A DNA stretch of 64,000 nucleotides from NCBI GenBank assembly GCA_015063485.1, contig SVUA01000001.1:124001-188000 (forward strand), written 5' to 3'. The stretch comes from Oscillospiraceae bacterium (GTDB lineage: Bacteria; Bacillota; Clostridia; Oscillospirales; CAG-272). The notes beneath the pieces were generated by a model, which worked only from the letters and a program-made list of their open reading frames with translations, did not search any database and had not been told where the DNA came from. A program made the position numbers and the translations under genes. Shown piece by piece: positions 8,696 to 14,582 of this stretch. Every line of letters starts with the position of its first letter. The stretch's first letter is position 1.

Positions 8696-8974
8696 TCAGT
8701 TAAGAGAAGGAAGTATCTTCTCAACGTCTGCATGAGGACGGGGAATAACGTGAACCGCAACGAGCTCACCAAGAGCAGAAGCAGCAACGCTTCCAGCCTC
8801 GGTAGCAGCCTTAACAGCTCCGACGTCACCTCTTACCATAACGGAAACGAGTCCAGAACCGATCTTTTCAGTTCCGATAAGCTCAACGTTAGCAGCCTTA
8901 ACCATTGCGTCTGCCGCCTCAATAGCAGCAACGAGACCTCTGGTCTCAACCATTCCAAGTGCCAAAAGTGCCAT
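8696..8974 (-). CDS. BMC-H hexameric shell protein, copy 2
   Basis: A 92-aa BMC-H protein that differs from copy 1 only at residue 4 (MALLALGMV instead of MALEALGMV). All other residues agree, including the pore segment and the C-terminal [15 protein letters not shown]. It has its own GGAGG-type ribosome binding site. It is part of the tandem array, and its product should co-assemble with copies 1, 3 and 4. Confidence 0.95.
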   Translation of the reverse strand: MALLALGMVETRGLVAAIEAADAMVKAANVELIGTEKIGSGLVSVMVRGDVGAVKAATEAGSVAASALGELVAVHVIPRPHADVEKILPSLN

Positions 8975-9006
8975 AATAATGTACCTCCAAATTATTTTTT
9001 AAGTGA

Positions 9007-9285
9007 TCAGTTAAGAGAAGGAAGTATCTTCTCAACGTCTGCATGAGGACGGGGAATAACGTGAACTGCAACGAGCTCACCAAGTCTGGAAGCAGCAACG
9101 CTTCCTGCCTCGGTTGCAGCCTTAACAGCTCCGACGTCACCTCTTACCATAACGGAAACGAGTCCCGAACCGATCTTTTCAGTTCCGATAAGCTCAACGT
9201 TAGCAGCCTTAACCATTGCGTCTGCAGCCTCAATAGCCGCAACGAGACCTCTGGTCTCAACCATTCCAAGTGCTTCGAGTGCCAT
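9007..9285 (-). CDS. BMC-H hexameric shell protein, copy 3
   Basis: A 92-aa BMC-H protein identical to copy 1 except for SRLGEL in place of SALGEL near residue 70. The tracked ORF adds two codons from an upstream TTG; the ATG at 9285 sits 10 bases after AGGAG and matches the other copies, so it is preferred. It is first in transcription order among the tandem trio, directly after the tailed BMC-H gene. Confidence 0.95.
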   Translation of the reverse strand: MALEALGMVETRGLVAAIEAADAMVKAANVELIGTEKIGSGLVSVMVRGDVGAVKAATEAGSVAASRLGELVAVHVIPRPHADVEKILPSLN

Positions 9286-9307
9286 AATCAAATATCTCCT
9301 TTATTTA

Positions 9308-9700
9308 TTAGTTTTCTTTTTTTGCGTTTTCGTCCGAAACCTTAGCGTTTTCGGTCTTTTTAGCCGTTTGCTTTACGGTCTTTTTAACAGGCTTCGCCTT
9401 TTCTTTTGCTTGAGCCTTTTTTTCAAGCCTTTTTGCAGAAAGCTCAACGAGCTTTACCGTTTCGGCGTGCGGATTTGCGATGACTGCGCTCGCGCAAGGC
9501 TTTTTGATGCATTGCGCGCAAGCGTTTTCTACCGCCGCTGTTACAGCCGATACGCTTCCTGTGACAACGAGCGTTACCAGACGTCCGCCAAGCTTTCTTT
9601 CCCAAGTCACAAGGGTAACGTCCGCGCTCTTGCACATGATATCAAGCGCGTCAACTGCCGCAACAACTCCGCTCACCTCGACAAATCCAAGTGAATTCAT
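9308..9700 (-). CDS. BMC-H shell protein with Lys/Ala-rich C-terminal tail
   Basis: Residues 1-88 form one BMC domain (MNSLGFVEVSGVVAAVDALDIM, then ERKLGGRLVTLVVTGSVSAVTAAV). Residues 89-130 are an extension of Lys, Ala, Thr and Glu (KRLEKKAQAKEKAKPVKK) predicted to be disordered or helical and strongly basic. Two cysteines in CAQCIKKPC lie in the last part of the domain. Tailed BMC-H proteins such as PduK also carry C-terminal additions, but this tail shows no clear metal-binding motif. It could anchor cargo, nucleic acid or other assemblies (inference). Confidence 0.9.
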   Translation of the reverse strand: MNSLGFVEVSGVVAAVDALDIMCKSADVTLVTWERKLGGRLVTLVVTGSVSAVTAAVENACAQCIKKPCASAVIANPHAETVKLVELSAKRLEKKAQAKEKAKPVKKTVKQTAKKTENAKVSDENAKKEN

Positions 9701-9738
9701 ATTGCCTCCGTGAGTTTTCGTGATATTTATATATCAGA

Positions 9739-10017
9739 TCAATCAAGAGAAGGAAGTATCTTCTCAACGTCTGCGTGAGGGCGGGGAATAACGTGAACCG
9801 CAACGAGCTCACCGAGCTTGGAAGCGGCAACGCTTCCTGCTTCGGTAGCAGCTTTAACTGCTCCAACGTCTCCTCTTACCATAACGGAAACGAGTCCCGA
9901 ACCGATCTTCTCAGTGCCGATGAGAGTAACCTCAGCAGCCTTGACCATTGCATCTGCAGCTTCGATAGCCGCAACAAGTCCTCTGGTTTCTACCATTCCA
10001 AGAGCTTCAAGTGCCAT
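9739..10017 (-). CDS. BMC-H hexameric shell protein, copy 4
   Basis: A 92-aa BMC-H protein close to the tandem trio but more diverged: [11 protein letters not shown] instead of [17 protein letters not shown] instead of SALGEL, and a final SLD. It is separated from the trio by the tailed BMC-H gene. The ORF track starts at an upstream TTG; the ATG at 10017 has AAAGGA at about 9 bases and fits the family. Same expected role as a facet hexamer. Confidence 0.95.
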   Translation of the reverse strand: MALEALGMVETRGLVAAIEAADAMVKAAEVTLIGTEKIGSGLVSVMVRGDVGAVKAATEAGSVAASKLGELVAVHVIPRPHADVEKILPSLD

Positions 10018-10052
10018 TTTTATAATTCCTTTCAATAAATTAAGTATGTTTG

Positions 10053-10367
10053 TTAGTTTTTGTCGAAAGCGTTTAGCTTCAACATCTTTTCGGTGGATTC
10101 CTCGGTGTTTGCGATGATATGCTTTGATACCACTCCGCTAACTCCGTTTGCCGCCGCTTCAGCCGCTTCGACTGCCGCCTTGACCGCGTCTACCGAGCCT
10201 CTGAATTTGATGCATACGATAAGCGGAACGGGGAGCGCGTCTGCGTTTCCGGGCTTGTTTTTGTCAAGAGTTTCAACGGTCACGTCAGCCGCTTTACAGC
10301 CTGCGTCTACCGCTACGAACGCGGTAGTAAGACCGAATACCTCAATAAATCCTGTGGCTTTTCCCAT
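10053..10367 (-). CDS. Variant BMC-domain shell protein
   Basis: The roughly 104-aa protein [37 protein letters not shown] has one BMC domain. An insertion ([20 protein letters not shown]) in the loop that lines the pore makes it longer than the standard BMC-H copies. The start is ambiguous: a GTG at 10376 is possible, but the ATG at 10367 follows AGGTGG and is preferred. The altered pore loop suggests a different permeability from the major hexamers (inference). It lies immediately after the alcohol dehydrogenase gene. Confidence 0.88.
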   Translation of the reverse strand: MGKATGFIEVFGLTTAFVAVDAGCKAADVTVETLDKNKPGNADALPVPLIVCIKFRGSVDAVKAAVEAAEAAANGVSGVVSKHIIANTEESTEKMLKLNAFDKN

Positions 10368-10383
10368 ATCTGCCACCTATTTA

Positions 10384-11583
10384 TCACTCGTTTACGATAG
10401 CGATCTTAAGACCTTCCATTTTGAGATTGGTCTCAAGCGCTTCGTTGATCTTGTCGAGCGGATATTTGTGAGTGATGAGCTTTTCGAGCGGAATACCGAT
10501 AGCTTTTGCTCTCTTGAGGAAATCGAACGTGGTCGCGTAATCGCGGAGGGTATATACCCAAGAACCAACAGTCGTGATCTCCTTGGAGCAGATGTCGAAG
10601 TGGGGGTTGATGGTAGCATCGCCGCCGTTGATGAAGAAGCCGAGCTCACAAAGTCCGCCGCCGTTGCGAATGAACTTATAGATGTTAGCGTGAGCTATGG
10701 GCGAACCTGTGCACTGGAACGCGAAGTCCGCAAGGTAACCGCCGAAAGCGTCCTTAACAGCGTTTGCAAGTGCGTCAACACCCTTATGATCCTTAAAGTT
10801 TACAGTCTCGGTAGCGCCCATGAGCTTTGCAAACTCAAGACGCTTAGCCTCGCCGTCTACCGCTACGATGTTTTCCGTGCCGAGAGTGCGGAGAACAGCG
10901 ATACAGATAAGTCCGATAGGACCGCAGCCCTGAACGACTACGCGGGAGTTGAAGCGAAGAATGCCAGTGGTCTTTGCGCGCTCAACTGCGTGGATAAGTA
11001 CCGCGCAAGGCTCGATAAGGATTCTCGAATCAAGATCGAGATCGCTTACGTTGAATATGGTCGAGCCGCCTCTTACGAGAATGTAATCGGCAAACCAACC
11101 ATTGAGGTGCTTGTCATCGTCGGGAAGCAGACCGTAAACGTCTGCGCCGCCAACGTTCTGTTTGTTCAAATCGAACATAGTAACGTCGGGGTTGTCCTTG
11201 AAGATCATACAGGTAACGACCTTGTCGCCAACTGCGAGAGGCTTGCCTGCGCTGTCCTTCTTAACGTTTTTACCCATTTTTACGACCTCGCCCGTACCCT
11301 CGTGTCCAAGAACTACGGGGATAAGAGAGAAGGGGTCGCGCTTAAATTCGTGCGCGTCCGTGCCGCATACGCCGCAGCCTTCGACCTTAACGAGAACGTC
11401 ATCGTCGCCGATCTCGGGAATGGGATATTCCTGAATGTCGAAGTGCTCCTTCTGCGTAAGCATTGCTACGCGGCTCGTCGCAGGTACGGAAGCCGAAGCC
11501 GCGCTCGCGGGAGCGGACGTCGAGCCCATGCTCTCCAGCACCTGTCTGACGATCTTTTCGATATCAGAGGATTTCATATCCAT
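10384..11583 (-). CDS. Zinc-dependent alcohol dehydrogenase with encapsulation peptide
   Basis: A medium-chain dehydrogenase of 399 aa. Residues 3-20 (SSDIEKIVRQVLESMG) form an encapsulation helix, followed by an Ala/Ser/Pro linker to about residue 37. The catalytic-zinc region VEGCGVCGTDAHE and GHEGTGEV and the Rossmann VVQGCGPIGLICIAVLRTLG follow. The usual four-cysteine structural zinc loop is absent, replaced by CMIFKDNPDVTMFDLNKQ. It most likely reduces propionaldehyde to 1-propanol, recycling NADH in the lumen, in place of an iron-type PduQ. The exact substrate (propanal, lactaldehyde) is inferred from context. Confidence 0.88.
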   Translation of the reverse strand: MDMKSSDIEKIVRQVLESMGSTSAPASAASASVPATSRVAMLTQKEHFDIQEYPIPEIGDDDVLVKVEGCGVCGTDAHEFKRDPFSLIPVVLGHEGTGEVVKMGKNVKKDSAGKPLAVGDKVVTCMIFKDNPDVTMFDLNKQNVGGADVYGLLPDDDKHLNGWFADYILVRGGSTIFNVSDLDLDSRILIEPCAVLIHAVERAKTTGILRFNSRVVVQGCGPIGLICIAVLRTLGTENIVAVDGEAKRLEFAKLMGATETVNFKDHKGVDALANAVKDAFGGYLADFAFQCTGSPIAHANIYKFIRNGGGLCELGFFINGGDATINPHFDICSKEITTVGSWVYTLRDYATTFDFLKRAKAIGIPLEKLITHKYPLDKINEALETNLKMEGLKIAIVNE

Positions 11584-11615
11584 CTTTATTTCCTTTCGTG
11601 TATAAGCAATAGTTT

Positions 11616-12092
11616 TTAAATTTTTTGTTCAAAATACGCTTTTCCAAAGGCGGAAAGCGCGGTGTCCTGCTTCTCGCTTCCACCGCTTACTCCAAGACCG
11701 CCAACGATCTTGCCGTCCTCGTTCATCAGAGGATCGCCGCCGCCGAATATCACTATTTTACCTTGATTGGTAAATTGAATACCGTAAAGCGACTGGTTCG
11801 GTTGAGCCAAGGGCTTGAGAGCGATAGTGGACATCTTTAGCGCCACGACGGTAAATGCCTTGTTGACCGCCACGTCGTAGCTTGCTATGTAAGCGTCGTC
11901 CATGCATTTAACGAGCTTCGGATTCCCCGCCGCGTCGCTTACGCATACGACAGCCTTCACGCCTATTCTCTTTGCTTCCTCAAGGACTGCGTTTGCGACC
12001 CTTTCGGCAAGAGCGAGCGTCATGACCGACTTATCGGTCTTTATTTTGGAAAGAGTATCCTGAACGATCCTTTTGATCTCGGATTCGTTCAT
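11616..12092 (-). CDS. GlcG/HbpS-like protein (PduO C-terminal domain type) with encapsulation peptide
   Basis: The 158-aa protein starts with NESEIKRIVQDTLSKI, the same helix pattern as the other cargo proteins, followed by a GlcG/HbpS domain (TLALAERVANAVLEEAKRIG, then GGGDPLMNEDGKIVGGLGVSGG). This domain occurs at the C-terminus of PduO and alone as GlcG or HbpS; it binds heme or cofactors in characterised cases. The adenosyltransferase half of PduO is missing, consistent with a B12-free pathway. Its role in glycyl-radical compartments is unknown; the targeting helix says it is a lumen protein. Confidence 0.85.
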   Translation of the reverse strand: MNESEIKRIVQDTLSKIKTDKSVMTLALAERVANAVLEEAKRIGVKAVVCVSDAAGNPKLVKCMDDAYIASYDVAVNKAFTVVALKMSTIALKPLAQPNQSLYGIQFTNQGKIVIFGGGDPLMNEDGKIVGGLGVSGGSEKQDTALSAFGKAYFEQKI

Positions 12093-12110
12093 AGGGCGTT
12101 TTCTCGGAAA

Positions 12111-12905
12111 TTATTTGCCGAGCTGCTCAAGAACGAGCTTGGTTACCATTGCAATGGTGTCTGCATCAGCAGAGCTTGACTTGCAAGAGCCGCCGCAACC
12201 GTGGCAGCTAGGCTTGCCTGCCTTTGCGTTGGGGCAGAGATCTGCGGGGTGCTTACCCTTGAGACCGAACTGACGTCTGATCTCGTAAAGTCTCTGAACC
12301 TGAGCGTCGGTGAGCTGCTTAGGACCGCCGAGAACCTTGGATTGATAAAGGAGCTGAGCGTAGAACTCGAGAGACTCCATCTTGTGATATGCGTTAAGGA
12401 GGCTATCGGAGTAAGAAAGCGCACCGTGGTTTGCAAGAAGAACTGCATCGTAGTGCTGGAGATACTTTGCGATAGCATCGGGGATCTCGTTTGTGGAAGG
12501 AGTACCGTATTCAGCTATCGGAACGCAACCGAGAGCGATAACTGCCTCAGGCATGATCGGCTCGGTAAGCGGGATACCTGCGATAGCGAAGGAAGTAGCG
12601 TAGAGAGGATGTGCGTGAACGACAGACTTAACGTCGGGACGCTCGCGGTAAACTCTCATGTGCATCTTGATCTCGGAAGAAGGCTTAAAGCCCTTGTTTG
12701 CCTGAAGAACGTTGCCGTTTGCGTCTACCTTACAGATGTACTCGGGGGTCATGAAGCCCTTGGATACGCCCGTAGGAGTGCAGAGAAATTCGTTGTCGCT
12801 GATCTTTACGGAAATGTTACCGTCGTTAGAAGCAACCATTCCCTTGTTGTAGATACGCTTACCAATCTCGCATATCTCTTTTTTGATTTCATACTCGTTT
12901 ACCAT
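12111..12905 (-). CDS. fucA: Class II aldolase, L-fuculose/L-rhamnulose-1-phosphate, with C-terminal encapsulation peptide
   Basis: This enzyme cleaves fuculose-1-P (probably also rhamnulose-1-P) to DHAP and L-lactaldehyde. The class II aldolase/adducin fold is shown by SNDGNISVK, the zinc ligands in VVHAHPLYATSF and LLANHGALS, and an EIKMHM segment. The catalytic domain ends near residue 220. It is followed by a cysteine-rich linker (CHGCGGSCKSS) and a terminal helix ADTIAMVTKLVLEQLGK that resembles the N-terminal encapsulation helices of the other cargo. An aldolase inside the operon is the hallmark of the fucose/rhamnose (GRM5-like) type of compartment. Confidence 0.92.
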   Translation of the reverse strand: MVNEYEIKKEICEIGKRIYNKGMVASNDGNISVKISDNEFLCTPTGVSKGFMTPEYICKVDANGNVLQANKGFKPSSEIKMHMRVYRERPDVKSVVHAHPLYATSFAIAGIPLTEPIMPEAVIALGCVPIAEYGTPSTNEIPDAIAKYLQHYDAVLLANHGALSYSDSLLNAYHKMESLEFYAQLLYQSKVLGGPKQLTDAQVQRLYEIRRQFGLKGKHPADLCPNAKAGKPSCHGCGGSCKSSSADADTIAMVTKLVLEQLGK

Positions 12906-12953
12906 TGTGTTTTTCTCCTTTTTTAATTATGATAATATTTTTAATTTTTTATT

Positions 12954-13379
12954 TCAGCTCTGCTTTCGCAGATAACTTTTAAGTTTTTCCACACCCTCTC
13001 CTGTGTGGGAGTTGATGGGGAATATCAGCTTACAGCCCGAGAGCCTCAGCCAATTTGCCGCCCGTTCGGGAGATGCCTTGTCTATCTTGGTAACTATCCC
13101 GATAACGTCGCGGTTTACCATGCAGGTGATGTTTGGCGGGAACAGGGAGTAATCGTCATCGGCGGATATCAGAAGCGCGACTACGTCCGCTTCATAAGCA
13201 TATATTGCCAAAGCCGCTCCGAGTCCGTGAACCTCGGCATACTCGCCGGGCGAATCAAGAAGCCAATCGCCGTAATCCATATATTGTGTTTTCACGTAAT
13301 GGATCTCTTCTCCCCGTAAGACTTGTTTGAGCGTCGTTTTTCCGACTCCGTGTCTGCCTACGAGAAGCGTTTTTTTCAT
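12954..13379 (-). CDS. pduV: EutP/PduV-family small GTPase-like protein
   Basis: A P-loop protein of about 142 aa: LLVGRHGVGKTTL (Walker A), DSPGE (Walker B/DxxG), and VTKID as guanine-specificity motif. PduV has been linked to the outside of the shell and to compartment movement; EutP homologues show acetate-kinase-like or GTPase activity. The tracked start adds eight codons and overlaps the preceding shell gene by 22 bases; the internal ATG at 13379 gives the typical start MKKTLLVG. Neither start has a strong ribosome binding site, so translational coupling to the upstream gene is likely. Confidence 0.87.
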   Translation of the reverse strand: MKKTLLVGRHGVGKTTLKQVLRGEEIHYVKTQYMDYGDWLLDSPGEYAEVHGLGAALAIYAYEADVVALLISADDDYSLFPPNITCMVNRDVIGIVTKIDKASPERAANWLRLSGCKLIFPINSHTGEGVEKLKSYLRKQS

Positions 13380-13381
13380 CT

Positions 13382-13744
13382 TTAGGTTTTCGTTATCTTG
13401 CATACCGTAAACCCAAGTGTTTCTTCTGCGTATTCAACTACTGCTTTAAGTGAGGCATCGACCTCCGAGTAAGTTCCCGTGATGATCACCGTTCCGCTGA
13501 ATCGATCGACAAATCCGAGCTGTACACCCGAGGATTTGATCGCGATATCTCCCGCGATTATAGCTGTTTCCGCGGGGCTCAAGGTCAGGATACCAATGGC
13601 AGACTTTGAATATTCCACCGCGGGATCAAGTCCGAGCTTTTTGTAAAGGATCTCGTCGGGATTCGCGATTATGTGAGCCAGCGTGATCTGTTTACCGGGG
13701 ACTAACTCCTGAATAATGCGTTGCTTTTCTGTGTAATTGTCCAT
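13382..13744 (-). CDS. pduU: PduU/EutS-like (permuted) BMC shell protein
   Basis: The 120-aa protein begins with an extra segment ([23 protein letters not shown]) that in PduU/EutS forms a small beta-barrel over the pore, followed by the circularly permuted BMC core with [20 protein letters not shown] and [18 protein letters not shown]. The best Shine-Dalgarno sequence (GGAGG) lies unusually far, about 16 bases, before the ATG. It follows the activase and precedes the PduV-like GTPase; PduV is reported to act with PduU, and the gene order agrees. Confidence 0.93.
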   Translation of the reverse strand: MDNYTEKQRIIQELVPGKQITLAHIIANPDEILYKKLGLDPAVEYSKSAIGILTLSPAETAIIAGDIAIKSSGVQLGFVDRFSGTVIITGTYSEVDASLKAVVEYAEETLGFTVCKITKT

Positions 13745-13766
13745 TTTCTTTTAGCTCTTACCTCCT

Positions 13767-14561
13767 TTATCCGCCGATCTTACCGATAAGTCCCGTTTCG
13801 TTGACTATTGCGAGCAGCTTTTCCATCTGCTCCTTTTTGGGAGGAGAGATGTGAGCCATCGTGTACTGTCTGCCAAGACCTGCGTACTTATCCGAGCCTA
13901 TTCTGTGATAGGGAAGAAGATGCATTTCGCGAACGCCGTCAAGGCTCTTTGCAAAATTCGCTATGCTTCTTATCTCGTCCTCGGTATCGTTAAAGGTCGG
14001 AATAACGGGAGTTCTTACGATAAGGCATTTGGCTTCTCTTGCGATGTGCTTTGCGTTTTCCAAGATCAAGCCGTTGTCGCGGGTGGTAAATTCCTTGTGC
14101 TTTTCGGGATCTGTGTGCTTTATGTCCATGAGTACCGTATCAACGTAAGGAAGCAAACGGCGTATCACGTCCATTTCGGCGTATCCCGTGGTCTCTATTG
14201 CCGTGGATATTCCGTATTCCTTCGAAGCCTTCAAAAGAGCTTCGGAGAAATCGGGTTGCCACAAACATTCACCGCCCGAAAGGGTAACGCCTCCGCCGCC
14301 CGAGCGATTGTAGTAAACTCGGTCTCGGAGTATCTCCTCCATGACCTCCTCTACCGTAACGTCACGTCCGACTTCTTTTGTAACGCCTCCCGTGACGATA
14401 GTCTCGTGCTTCCACTCCTGTGACTCGGGATTGCAACACCATCTGCAACGAAGCGGACAGCCTTTAAGAAAGATTATCGTTCGTATTCCCGGTCCGTCGT
14501 GGATCGAAAAGCGTTGAATGTTAAATATTCTGCCCTTCGTCTCTAAAATCTTGTTATCCAT
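13767..14561 (-). CDS. Glycyl-radical enzyme activase (radical SAM)
   Basis: The 264-aa radical-SAM activase generates the glycyl radical on the diol dehydratase encoded just upstream. The cluster motif is C35-x3-C39-x2-C42 in GCPLRCRWCCNPES, preceded by FSIHDGPGIRT and followed by LSGGE, both typical of activating enzymes. After the cluster motif the chain passes directly to TVEEVMEEI, with no cysteine-rich ferredoxin insertion as present in many GRE activases. The tracked TTG start is upstream; the ATG at 14561 has GGGAGAG at proper spacing. Confidence 0.93.
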   Translation of the reverse strand: MDNKILETKGRIFNIQRFSIHDGPGIRTIIFLKGCPLRCRWCCNPESQEWKHETIVTGGVTKEVGRDVTVEEVMEEILRDRVYYNRSGGGGVTLSGGECLWQPDFSEALLKASKEYGISTAIETTGYAEMDVIRRLLPYVDTVLMDIKHTDPEKHKEFTTRDNGLILENAKHIAREAKCLIVRTPVIPTFNDTEDEIRSIANFAKSLDGVREMHLLPYHRIGSDKYAGLGRQYTMAHISPPKKEQMEKLLAIVNETGLIGKIGG

Positions 14562-14582
14562 GTTGCTCTCTCCCAAGCCGAA

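Larger units (their letters stand above)
8382..9285 (-). repeat. Three-copy tandem duplication of a ~310 bp BMC-H unit
   Basis: The three adjacent BMC-H genes and their intergenic spacers repeat with a period of about 311-314 bases. Long blocks such as the antisense text agaaggaagtatcttctcaa recur unchanged. Most differences are silent or single residues (E/L at residue 4, A/R before LGEL). The near identity at the DNA level indicates recent duplication or ongoing gene conversion. Confidence 0.92.

Noticed and set aside
8382-10017. BMC-H repeats as a CRISPR-like or satellite array
   Set aside because: Each repeat unit is a complete coding gene with its own ribosome binding site; no short spaced repeats typical of CRISPR occur anywhere in the window.
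10060-11619. 519-aa plus-strand ORF
   Set aside because: It is antisense to the alcohol dehydrogenase and BMC genes, which have ribosome binding sites and clear motifs; the ORF is a shadow of their codon bias.
11616-12092. Possible PduO cobalamin adenosyltransferase
   Set aside because: Only the GlcG-like C-terminal domain is present; the adenosyltransferase domain is missing and the dehydratase needs no B12.
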